Assembly: GCA_964036045.1 (NCBI GenBank)
Contig: OZ038379.1
Coordinates: 120,219,206 to 120,283,205 of the forward strand
Length of the DNA: 64,000 nucleotides
DNA from: Eutreptiella sp. 'Long Island Sound 2002'
Lineage: Eukaryota > Euglenozoa > Euglenophyceae > Eutreptiales > Eutreptiaceae
Direction: 5' to 3'
Notes under the pieces: generated by a model
What the model was told of the DNA's origin: nothing
The model's database searches: none
What the model saw: the letters and a program-made list of their open reading frames with translations, nothing else
Made by a program: the position numbers and the translations under genes
In this document: piece after piece, positions 31,818-41,600 of the stretch
Position numbering within the stretch: the first letter of the stretch is position 1
Layout: each line of letters begins with the position of its first letter

Positions 31818-32166
31818 TCAGTCTCAGACCAGACTCGATTCACGCTGCACTCAGCTGATGTTGCTACCAACTGATAAGCCACTAGGCTCCTGCAAAGGAC
31901 TGATGCTGCAAAACACATGAGTTTCGTCTCCAAATCCAGACCACGCTGCACCTTTGCCCTCAAATCAATACACTTCTCCAGCACGTCGTAATTGTTGAGC
32001 TTGTCCGTGAATCCTCAGTCAACATGGTCACAAACACCCTGTGCAACACACAGAAGTCGACTTCCAGACTACTGTACAGAGCACATGCATGCACGATGTG
32101 TGAAACGCAACCATTATACTATTTAGTAATCGCTGGCTACTCTGTCGTAGTTCTGTCTTTGCTCTG
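31818..32166. other. Stretch without recognisable content
   Basis: I see no ORF with family features, repeat or RNA gene here. It separates the coiled-coil frames from the RT fragment of element B. Confidence 0.5.
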
Positions 32167-33190
32167 TCATAATTCTGCTTGTACTCTGTGCTCTGGATGT
32201 CGTCTGTCCTTACGCTTCAGGCCTATCATTCGCGAGCGACCTCGCGGAAAAGTCGTGATCGCCTGAGTTAGTACTCTGCTGTACACTGCTAACACAATGA
32301 AACTGCCTACATCATGGAGTCCTTTCTTGGGGTCTTCATGTTGTGCCTTAGCATCCATCAGTGGTTTGGCCATAGAGGCCGCTGGGGTCCATCACCCATA
32401 GCCAATGTCGAACACCAGCTACGGCATAGTCCCTTGCATGAACTCACACTTCTCCAGCTTGAGTCGTGTGTTGTTTTCCTTGCAGACCGCAAAGAACTCG
32501 CCCAGCAAGATTAGGTGATCCTCCTGGGTATTTGTTCCCAGGCATAAATCAGCGATGTGTGCTTCCATCTGAGCACCTCAGGATATGAGTTCTTGCACCA
32601 CGGGTCTACGACGTAGGATGGACAGCATCTTGTTCATCAGCTCTTGGAAAAGAGAGGGTGCGTTGGCCACGGCAAAGGGCATGACCTTCCACTTGAACAC
32701 CCTGCCCTGAGGGCTGATGAATGCCAGTAGCTCCTGGGCGCTGGGCGTCAAGTCCACCTGCCAGAACCCAGTTCCCTTGTCCATCTTAGTCTTGAAGTGG
32801 CATGAGGCTATCTTCTTTAAGGTCCACTCCATGTTGTGAATGGACCCTGAATGGTTCAAGCCTTTCTTGTTCAGCTCTGCATAGTCCGCTACCAGCCGTT
32901 TGGCTGTAGACCCAGGTTTAGCAACCAGAAAACAGAGGCCGCAGTGCTGGCTGTAGTCCCCTTCCTTGTACTCCAGGACCAGGCCAGCGTCGATGCATTC
33001 TTGTATCTGTCGCTCGATCTCATCAGCCTGCTCTTGAGGAGCCGGGTATGGCCTCAGACATATCTTGTGACCGACGAGCTAGGGTTTCAGCTTATGGTCC
33101 ATCTGGAGAAGCTTGTCGCAAGAAGCTGGAGGGGTTAGATCACCGAACACCTCCAAGTAAGTCCTAAGCAGCTTCTGTACTCTCGGGTCC
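32167..33190 (-). pseudogene. Reverse transcriptase fragment, element B
   Basis: Frame 32578-32859 encodes FKTKMDKGTGFWQVDLTPSA and FKWKVMPFAVANAPSLFQEL, close to family A. Near 32548-32559 the YxDD position reads H-I-A-D, lacking the first Asp. Frame 32167-32373 gives the connection (AKPLMDAKAQ; DPKKGLHDVGSFI). Upstream, to 33190, minus frames cover the RT N-terminus with several stops. The fragment ends near 32167, and no RNase H or integrase of element B is present in the window. Confidence 0.75.
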
Positions 33191-33196
33191 AAGGGT

Positions 33197-33702
33197 TTAC
33201 TCTGTCCACCAGGTCCTCGTCAGAGTGTGGGTTGCTTGCCCCTGGGTGTATAGAAGCGGGAGCCAGTCCTCAACCGGCTCAGCGTCCTTAGCGGGGTCCT
33301 TTAGCCCTTGATAGGCATATAGTAGGTCCTGCTCCACCGTCTCTGGTGGTCGGTTGCAGCATAGGCACGCTCGAGGGGGCTTGCATACGCATTCCTCTAA
33401 GAGCTCATCTTCTTCGAAGGTCCTCACATGGGCGCCCCACACACTCTTAATCAGCTTCAAGTCCACCTCTCGTTGCCAGGTAGTTACCTTGTGTTCCAGG
33501 TCCTCCTTCAGCTGAAAAATATCTCGCATAGACCCTTGCTTCAACGGCCATGAGCTGCGGATAGGTCTAGCGTAACATAACCTTTTGTCACAGCTCTTCT
33601 GTTGGAGTCCACATACTCTCTCAGCCTGAATCGGGGGTCGAACCCCTCGTCCAATGGCTCCTATTCCCTCATGGAGAATAGGCGTTTCTGTGGGGTAGCG
33701 TA
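33197..33702 (-). pseudogene. RT-proximal acidic linker, element B
   Basis: The open frame contains DIFQLKEDLEHKVTTWQREV, a Cys-rich EECVCKPPRACLCCNRPPE segment and EPVEDWLPLLYTQGQ. It corresponds by position to the acidic linker of family A. The Cys cluster has no counterpart there and resembles no named zinc finger. Its 5' side is cut by the TIR element at 33703. Confidence 0.5.
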
Positions 33703-33929
33703 CCACATATGATTTTACGATGTCGCCAGATCCCAAAATTCAGTTGCCGGACTACCGCTGAAACCGCCGCGGTCGCGATTTTCCCGCCGCCGCAAGCATT
33801 TTTGGCTCATTTTGCGAGATTTGTGCCAATTCTCTGCGCAGTTAAGCAGATTTAAGAAGCGCAATTTGCCAATCGCAATCATATCCTGCTCCTGTGATCA
33901 AATGAGGGTCATCCCATCAATCTTTAGGG

Positions 33930-34640
33930 AGATATTTCCAAAATACCGCCTTTTCGGGCCTTTTTTGGCACTTTTCCACGAAGAAAGTGGCATAAGTGGA
34001 TTTCAGGGAGGTCTCATGAGATTTCAAATGGGTCAAGGTTCTCCCTAAGGTTAGTTTGGCCTTAGCAAACCACAATATTTGACGCGAAATGGTGGTGCAT
34101 CAAGATAATTGAGTGGCGGGTGCTAAAATTGCCCCAAAACGGCCATATTTGCCCTTTTTAACTTGTAAATCTCGCATAAGTAGATTTAGGGGGGGTATCA
34201 TGAGATTTCAAATTGCTCACCCTTGTTGCTAAGGTTAGTTTGGCCTTGGCAAAACACCATATGTGACCCTACATGCTCTTGAATCAAGATGTATCAACGG
34301 CGGGTGCCAAAATTGCCTCAAAACAGCCATATTTGCCTTGTTTGACGTCTAATTCTAGTATAAGTAGATTTAGGGGAGGTATCATGAGATTTCAAATTGC
34401 TCCACCTTGTTCCTAAGGTTAGCTTGGCCTTGGCAAAACACCATATGTGACCCTGCATGCTCTTGCATCAAGATATATCAACGGTGGGTGCCAAAATTGC
34501 CTCAAAACAGCCTTATTTGCCCTGTTTGACGTCTAATTCTAGTATAAGTAGATTTAGGGGAAGTGTCATGAGATTTGAAATTGCTCAACCTTGTTCCCTA
34601 GGTTAGTTGGGCCTTGGCAAACCACCATTTGTGACCTTAA
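33930..34640. repeat. 184-bp tandem array
   Basis: The landmark TCATGAGATTT occurs at about 34013, 34198, 34382 and 34566, intervals of 185, 184 and 184. Each unit contains TAAGGTTAG(T/C)TTGGCCTTGGC, TATGTGACCCT(A/G)CATGCTC and AAAACAGCC(A/T)TATTTGCC. The first unit is the most diverged. The units are non-coding. Confidence 0.9.
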
Positions 34641-36920
34641 AAAGCGAAAAAGCAGGTTGTAGGCACACACAGATCAGGAAAACACAATTTACAGCATCCA
34701 TATGCACCAAAATTTCCCATTTTTCATCAAAAAAACGGCAAAAAATGGCCGCTTTTTGGTCAAAAATTGAGTTTTTCGGCTTCAGACAGGCAATTGGAAA
34801 CCCCCCGCCCTATATTGAGGGGGCTGGATGCAAAAAAGCAGGTTCTAGAGAGAGACAGATCACAAAAACACAATTTACAGCATACATTTTTCATGAAAAA
34901 ACGGCCAAGAATGCCCGTTTTTGGTCAAAAATTGAGTTTTTCGGCCTCAGACAAGCATTTGAAGACCCCCCCCCCTATTTCGAGGGTGCCGGATGCGAAA
35001 AAGCAGGTTGTAAGGGCACACAGACGACGAAAACACAATTTGCAGCATCTGTATGTACCAAAACTTCCCATTTTTCATGAAAAATCGGCCAAAAATGGCC
35101 GTTTTCTGGTCAAAAATTGAATCTTCTTGGCCCCAGACAAGCAGTTGAAGCCCCCTCCCCCCCTATTTTGAGGGTGCTGGATGCGAAAAAGCAGGATGTA
35201 GGCAGACACAGAGCAGGAAAACACAATTTACAGCATCCGTATGTACCAAAATTTGCCGTTTTTCATAAAAAATCGCAAAAAAAATGACCGTTTTCCGGTC
35301 AAAAATTGAGTTCTTTTGGCCCCAGACAAGCAGTTGAAGACCCCCCTCTCCATTTGGAGGGTGCTGGATACGAAAAGGCAGGTGGTAGAGGTATATATAT
35401 CACGAAAACACAATTTACAGCATGCGTATGCACCAAAATTAGCCATTTTTCATGAAGAAAACGGCCAAAAATGGTTTTTTTTTGGCCAAAAATTGAGTTT
35501 TTCGGCCTCAGACAAGCATTTGAAGACCCCCCCCCTATTTCGAGGGTGCTGGATGCGAAAGAGGAGGTTGTAGGGGCACACAGACGACGAAAACACAATT
35601 TGCAGCATCTGTATGTACCAAAACTTCCCATTTTTCATGAAAAATCGGCCAAAAATGGCCGTTTTCTGGTCAAAAATTGAAGGTTTTTGGCCCCAGACAA
35701 GCAGTTGAAGCCCCCTCCCCCCCTATTTTGAGGGTGCTGGATGCAAGAGAGCAGGATGTAGGCAGACACAGAGCAGGAAAACACAACTTACAGCATCCGT
35801 ATGTACCAAAATTTGCCGTTTTTCATAAAAAATCGCAAAAAATGACCGTTTTCCGGTCAAAAATTGAGTTCTTTTGGCCTCAGACAAGCAGTTAAAGACC
35901 CCCCTCTCCATTTGGAGGGTGCTGGAGACGAAAAGGCAGGTTGTAGAGGTATATATATCACGAAAACACAATTTACAGCATGCGTATGCACCAAAATTAG
36001 CCATTTTTCATGAAGAAAACGGCCAAAAATGGTTTTTTTTTGGCCAAAAATTGAGTTTTTCGGCCTCAGACAAGCATTTGAAGACCCCACCCCCCTATTT
36101 CGAGGGTGCTGGATGCAAAAAAGCAGGTTGTAGGGGCACACAGACGACGAAAACACAATTTGCAGCATCTGTATGTACCAAAACTTCCCATTTTTCATGA
36201 AAAATTGGCCAAAAATGGCCGTTTTCTGGTCAAAAATTGAAGGTTTTTGGCCCCAGACAAGCAGTTCAAGACCCCTCCCCCCCTATTTTGAGGGTGCTGG
36301 ATGCAAAAGAGCAGGATGTAGGCAGACACAGAGCAGGAAAACACAATTTACAGCATCCGTGTGTACCAAAATTTGCAGTTTTTCATGAAAAATCGCAAAA
36401 AAATGACCGTTTTCCGGTCAAAAATTGAGTTCTTTTGGCCTCAGACAAGCAGTTGAAGACCCCCCTTCCCATTTGGAGGGTGCTGGATACGAAAAGGCAG
36501 GTTGTAGAGGCATATATATCACGAAAACACAATTTACAGCATGCGTATGCACCAAAATTAGCCATTTTTCATGAAAAAAACGGCCAAAAATGGTTGTTTT
36601 TTGGCCAAAAATTGAGTTTTTTTAGCTTCACATAAGCAGTTGAAGACCCCCTTCCCCTATTTTGAGGGTGCTGGATGCTAACATACAGGTTTCAGGGGCA
36701 CACAGATCACAGAAACGCAATTTACAGCATGCGTATGCATCAGAATTTGCCATTTTTCATGGAAAAAAACGGCAAAAAATGGCCGCTTTTTGGTGAAAAA
36801 TTGTGTTTTTTGGCCTCAGCCAAGCAGTTGAAGACCTCCCCACCCCTCTTTTGAGGGTGCTGGATGCAAAAAGGCATGTTGTATGGGGACACATATCGCC
36901 CAAACACAATTTACAGCATG
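34640..36920. repeat. 187-bp satellite array with three-monomer higher-order repeat
   Basis: The landmark CAGACAAGCA recurs at 34948, 35134, 35323, 35509, 35694, 35881, 36067, 36254 and 36442, with weaker matches at 34783, 36629 and 36817, so monomers are 185-189 bp. Three monomer types alternate: one with CATTTGAAGACCCC and GACGACGAAAAC, one with AGGATGTAGGCAGACACAG, one with CCATTTGGAGGGTGC and GTATATATATCACG. Same-type copies lie 558-561 bp apart, giving three full higher-order cycles. The array is A/T-rich with a C-run in each monomer and has no credible coding. Confidence 0.9.
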
Positions 36921-36993
36921 CTAACTACTTGAATGGGTGTTTTTTTTTATGTTGCAGGTTTTGGGATTTTTGGATGTCATAAAATCCTATGTG

Positions 36994-37329
36994 CTCGGCG
37001 TTCTCTACTTCCTCCACGCCAGTCTGGATGAAGAAGGCGTCATGGTCGGCTTTGTCATCAGAGTCCATAGAGCTTGGTACCTCGGATAGCACACAGTCTG
37101 AGACTACATCAGGATTAGGCACATGGCAGGGGGTGTTGGGGGTAAAAGTGTCCGACACTACGTACTCGTCTCCCCCAGGAGCAGTCTCCACTGCGTCTCC
37201 AGGCCGGGGTCGATCTTTCAGGATGTCGAGGGTGTAGCCGCTCCTCTCAAATTGAATTTCCCGGACCAGAGCAGGGTCCAGATCTTCCGAAGATACTGGG
37301 GCCAGGATCCGGTCAACGACACTTAGCAT
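36994..37329 (-). pseudogene. Acidic linker, methyltransferase side, element B
   Basis: The open frame reads VDRILAPVSSEDLDPALVRE, DRPRPGDAVETAPGGDEY, VPSSMDSDDKADHDAFF and EEVENAEHIGFYD before entering the TIR element. It is strongly acidic, as is the matching part of family A (24159-24929). No domain is recognised. Confidence 0.5.
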
Positions 37330-37359
37330 ACTCCCCCATCCTCGTTTCTCAATAGGTGT

Positions 37360-38170
37360 TCACCTGCACAGAGGCACGTGGATGGCGTCGTCGGGCAGCT
37401 GGATAGAGGTCAGCGTCAGCTTCTCCAATAGAGTACAACAGTACTCATTTCCCGCATGGGCTCTCCAATCGGGGGAACACAGGACCCTACGTGAACTCTC
37501 CAGGGCTACCTTGGTCGGGACCTTCCCGAGTCCCCAGTTCACTGAACCCGGGGTTCCCGTAGGCCATTCTGAAAGAGGGCCAGTAAAATTTGGAGCAGCA
37601 CTTTTGCCGTTGGCTGCAGTAGAGGTCCAGGACGTGCTGCTTGTCACTGGCGAACAACTCCACGTTGAGGTCTTCCCTGGAGTATCCCAACTCCTTTAGA
37701 CCTTGATCTAGGACATCCCCAACGAGCTGATAGTCCCCCGCTTTCCCGGGGACCATCATGACAGGGGATCCCTTGTTGCATACCCTCAGGTAGCTTGACT
37801 TTGGCTCAGACTGCTCCAGCTGTACAGATTCCCTTCCATCACCAATGTGCACATGAAGGACGTAGGGTGCTTGCAGCGTGAGGGATAGAATCTGACGGTG
37901 CTCGGCGAAGGAGTCGATCCCCAGAACGAAGTCAAAGGGTTTGGTATCCATCACATTGAACCGGTGGACAATGCTCCTAGATCCCATAGACACGTCGAGC
38001 TCGCAGTCCCCACAACTGTGCACCACATGCCCACCCCCCCTGCGAGTGGCAGCGGTAGGCATGATGTTCTTCAGGTCCCCACGAGGTAAAGTTTTGTTGG
38101 CCACAATGGATATAGTGGCCCCCGTGTCCAGTACCCCCAGGTATTCTCGTCTCGCAAGACGGATATGTAC
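37360..38170 (-). pseudogene. Protease and methyltransferase-like domain, element B
   Basis: The frame starts with LGVLDTGATISIVANKTL (D-T-G active site, near 38125). It continues through SMGSRSIVHRFNVMDTKPF and DFVLGIDSFAEHRQIL (second protease block), and then DLNVELFASDKQHVLDLYCS and RMAYGNPGFSELG. A frameshift near 37545 moves the rest (KVALESSRRVLCSPDWRAHA) to frame 37360-37647. Here protease and methyltransferase-like domain are joined in one frame, which shows the ancestral domain order that the TIR insertion interrupts in family A. The tetrapeptide is NPGF. Confidence 0.75.
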
Positions 38171-38179
38171 CAGAAAACC

Positions 38180-38830
38180 AGGTCCGTAGATCCCCCAGAG
38201 CTCCCCTCTCTCAACTCCGCGGGACAGGTCACATCAAACCGCTTCTTGCGCATTTTTCGCACCATCCGCAGGAAGCAGGAACGTTTACCCGGGTTAGACC
38301 CCTCCTCATCTTCGTTGCCATGCTTAGCTCCTTGTTCTTGCTGCGCTTGCGTCTGGGAGCAGGGCGTAGGCCCCGGTTTTTGCTGCAATCCAGAGGTCTC
38401 AGGGTTGATCCCCCCTGGTGTAGGGTTGAGGCTTCCCCCAAACTGGTCCTGGTTCTTGTCCTGATTCTTCCTGTCAGGGCCTCGGCGTCCTCCGCCTTTG
38501 CCTTGCTCTCCGTCTTTGCCCTGGCCTCGTCCTTGGGACTTTCCCTTGCCCTTCTTACCGTTGCGCTCGCTTCTAGCGCCTCCACTGCCACTCTGGGCCT
38601 CTCTCTTCAGGTTGGCTGACAAGCGCTGCTTGTGGTAGCACTCATCCTCGTAGTGCTTGCGCTTCCCACAGAGGGCACAGGTGATGGTGCACCTGTAGTG
38701 GTCGGGCATCTTGTACTTTTCACCGGTGTTGGTCTCATGCTTCTTCCCTTGGACCAGGAAGCACTTGTGCTGGTCGCAGCTCGGGGCATGCACGAGCCCG
38801 CCCTTCTCATCTCAGGCGTCACACCAGAAC
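38180..38830 (-). pseudogene. Gag C-terminus with intact CCHC knuckle, element B
   Basis: The sequence contains CDQHKCFLVQGKK, then CTITCALCGKRKHYEDECYH, an intact CX2CX4HX4C zinc knuckle. A long Gly/Lys/Gln-rich basic hinge follows (RNGKKGKGKSQGRGQGKDGE), then a Gln/Pro-rich stretch and KRSCFLRMVRKMRKKRFD. The knuckle binds retroelement RNA during packaging. The frame overlaps the start of protease. The knuckle is the reference for the truncated one in family A. Confidence 0.8.
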
Positions 38831-38877
38831 AGGTCTTGGACATTGCTGATGTAGCGAGCATTCTTACGGGTAGTCCC

Positions 38878-40231
38878 TTATCCAGGTCGCGGTCCTTGAT
38901 ACCCACGGCCATGGTTCCCAGAGCTGCCTTCTCCAGAAGGGTAGGCGTTGAGGTGCTGCTCACTCTTCTTGTCCAGCGCAAGCGCCAATAGAAGTACAGA
39001 CAAGCCCTCATAGGTGAGGGCTCTTGCCTTGTGCTCCGCCGTAGCCCGACACTCATCCCACATGTCTCTTGGGATCTTCGCCACGAACCAGAAAAGCAGC
39101 TTGTCGCTGCCGTACGATCCGGGCTTCAGTCGCCCAACCCAATGGTCCACGTCAGCCAGTGGTTCAGAGATACAAGCAGCCTTCAGGGTGTTTGGCAACA
39201 TGGCTTTGTTCTGGATCTCGGTCCGGATAGATAGGTCAGCCTCATAGGAGGGGTACTGCCTCTCAACGGCAACCAACACATCGGCGAACGTGGCGGACTT
39301 CGTCACGACCTGCTTCACTTGCTTCTCCAGGTACTTGGTCTTGCAACATTGCAAGAGTAGGTCACACTTCACCCGCCCACTAGTGTGGTTCTGGCCGGTC
39401 ATCCTCAGGAACCAACCCAAAACTCTCCGTGAACTCGCTGGTGTCCTTCCCAGTGAACTCAGTCGGGTTCACCACAATCTTTGAGGTGGTAATAGCTGCA
39501 GCCTCTTCCGAACCTCGCCTCTGGTGGCGCTCGCTCCTCCTCTTCTTTTTCTTCTTTTGGTCACTCCGGTTCTCGGGGTCCTCAGCATCATCGTCCTCGG
39601 AGGATGAAGCTGATGATAGGGATGGCGGTTCGTCGTCTGAAGGGTCACCGCCCGAGTCACTGGAGCCATTTGGCTCAACAGCAACCATAGCCCTTAAGGC
39701 TGTCAGCCTGAACCGGTCTAGCTCAGCGCTCGTGGAATTCTCCACATGGCTGTAGGGCAGTCGTGCCGTTCTTGGCACGAAGGGGTTTCTTTGAACAGCT
39801 GCAGGGGTCGGCATAGGTCGGCTTCTCACACCACCCAGGGTATGAGTTAAGCCGGCGACCAGGTGGGTGGCCTGTACTCGGTGTGGAGAAGCTCCACTGT
39901 TCACAGGTGACCCATGAGGTGGTATCAGGGGCTTTAGCTTGTCCCGGATTCCTTGAGTGAGGTCGGCAACAAGCTCACCGGTAGCACCACAGAGAGCTTC
40001 CTTTATCTCTGAACGCGTCAGGGCCCTGTTAGAGGATCTTCCAGACCACCGGCTTCGTCCTCCACAATTCTCAGGACCTCGCAGGCCACTCAGGGACGTA
40101 AAGCCAAGCTCTGGCATGGTATAGCCAGGCATTTGAAGAGGAGACACACTGACAGGGGCCCTATCATAGGCACCAGGTTCAGGACAGGGGGCGGGCTCCT
40201 TAATACCAACGTAGGATGAGCCAGAGGCCAC
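38878..40231 (-). pseudogene. Gag N-terminus and capsid region, element B
   Basis: Frame 39380-40231 gives an N-terminal Pro/Ser-rich part, SEIKEALCGATGELVADL and an acidic then Lys/Arg-rich segment (SSSEDDDAEDPENRSDQ, KKKKKRRSERHQRRG). A frameshift near 39390-39420 leads to frame 38878-39420 with CKTKYLEKQVKQVVTKSATF, PSYEADLSIRTEI, WFVAKIPRDMWDECRATAEH and LSVLLLALALDKKSEQH. These align well with family A gag (KKKFLQTQVKQIVKTC; KIPTRTWDDC; ELALEQEN), so A and B are sister lineages. Confidence 0.75.
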
Positions 40232-40259
40232 TGATTTTCTGAGTCAAGGTGCCATAGGT

Positions 40260-41250
40260 TACTCAGTAGCGAGTGGCTCCACACCATGGGTTGGGTAAGG
40301 CATGCCAGTAAGCCCTGTGCCCTGAGCCACGGGTGGGGTGGTTGTAGGAGAGAATGTTGCTGGATGTGAAGCTGGGAGTGTAGTGGCCGTAGAACAGGAT
40401 GCTACAGGGTGTCTGGTTGCGCCTGGAGCTCTCTTAGAGGGCCTTTCACCGGAGGATACATCATCTGTACGCACATGTACGCTTCCACGGTTGTCTTCGG
40501 CTCCTCCTTTCCCTGTATCCTTCTCCTTTGCCTTCGTTCACGTGTCCGCACGTGCAACTCGCGGAAGGCAGCTCCCAGGCTTGCAAGGGAATCAGCCTCA
40601 AGCCCACTTAAGGGGACTGAAGGTACAGGGTCCTCAGGTTAATGTTCACGGGCGCGTTTGGGCTTTGGGGCCAGCTACGCTGGTGCCACTGAGGGCGCTG
40701 TAGTGTCGGCAGTATCCTTGGTGTCAATTATATATTCTTCTGCCCTTGAGGAGTGATCAGTCTTGGCGTACTAGTTGTACCGCACGGGGTTGCAGGTACG
40801 CAAAGAGTTTAAGACTCTTCTACCACAAGGTTTGAACAGCTTTCACTGATAAAGTTCTTGATGTGTTTGCTTTGTATTCTACACCTGCTTGCTCTTGCTG
40901 CTTCTTGTTAATGCCTTGCTTTCCACTTGCCAATTTTTCTGGTGAAATGAAAGGATAGTCCAAAGGCTCCCAAGGTCCCACAGTGCAAAAGGATGAAATT
41001 CAGGATCAAATCCACAACATGAAGGGCTGCAGTCAATGGAGAAAAGATAGACAGTGTATTTACACAAAGTAACTTCACAAAGACCACAGGTTTAGAAACA
41101 ATAATCGGATAACCGCCCACATGTGCACTTTCTCCTTTTATAGTACCGTCTAGAGATGAGCACTCTTTGGTTTGGGTCCCATAGGTGCTGGAGTGGCAGG
41201 GCTTGTGGCGCTGAGGTCACTGCCATGTCACATGGGCACTTCCTACTTAG
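40260..41250. other. Upstream of element B gag; nothing recognised
   Basis: The LTR and primer binding site of element B would be expected here by comparison with family A. I find neither a TGGTA-type primer site nor sequence resembling the family-A LTR. Short minus frames (40259-40474) have a Ser/Thr/Pro-rich composition and may extend the gag leader. Confidence 0.4.
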
Positions 41251-41254
41251 CCAG

Positions 41255-41335
41255 GCTTACTGGGTATGGAACCCAGGACCTCTCAAAAAGAGGTGCTCCG
41301 GCCCCCTACGGTGCAGACCACTAGGACAGCTAAGC
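41255..41335 (-). other. tRNA-like relic with long variable arm
   Basis: On the minus strand 81 bases run from GCTTAGC to AGTAAGC (5-bp terminal pairing GCTTA/TAAGC). They contain a D-arm-like TCCTAGTGGTCTGC, a hairpin CCTC-TTTTT-GAGG like the extra arm of Ser/Leu tRNAs, and a perfect 5-bp T-stem CTGGG/CCCAG around TTCCATA. The anticodon arm does not pair and the T-loop lacks TTCGA. It is a tRNA pseudogene or SINE head, not a working gene. Confidence 0.5.
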
Positions 41336-41339
41336 ATTC

Positions 41340-41600
41340 ATGAGAAAATATAGAGACATGTAAAGGCTCTGGACTCAGAGCAGTGCCTCAGTCGCTTGGG
41401 AAAATGGTGTACATGTCAAAACAGTTGGGGGGTCAGGGGTCCACACGACGTCCTGGATCTAGTGCTTGGTTTTATAGGCCGAAATGCTTTGTCGCCAATT
41501 TTTGTTTAGGCCAATACTATGATAAAAATGTGGCATGCCTCTAGGCATCTCCAAACCGACTAAGGCTTACCCGTAGGCATGGGAATACCCTTTTTCTTAC
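41340..41600. other. Unremarkable spacer
   Basis: No gene, repeat or motif is recognised between the tRNA-like relic and the minisatellite. Confidence 0.5.

Larger units (their letters stand above)
33703..36993. mobile_element. 3.29-kb TIR element carrying satellite arrays
   Basis: The ends form an imperfect ~37-bp inverted repeat (left CACATATGATTTTA, right complement CACATAGGATTTTA, both reaching ATCCCAAAA), about 75% identical. The left end aligns with the TIR of the 25472-26744 element (CAC-TATGATTTTA...CCCAAAATTCA), so the two belong to one family. It interrupts the linker of element B. There is no transposase ORF. Nearly all the interior is two tandem-repeat arrays of ~184-bp and ~187-bp units. 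I could not identify a target-site duplication. Confidence 0.75.

Noticed and set aside
34607-36635. Small ORFs with recurring KAGC..Q..KTQF-type peptides
   Set aside because: These are translations of the 187-bp satellite. Each monomer opens a short frame in several phases with no selection visible.
33930-36920. CRISPR array
   Set aside because: The periodic units are whole-unit tandem repeats of ~184-187 bp without short conserved repeats and unique spacers, and there are no cas genes.
41255-41335. Functional tRNA-Ser/Leu gene
   Set aside because: T-stem and variable arm pair, but the anticodon arm does not and the T-loop lacks TTCGA.
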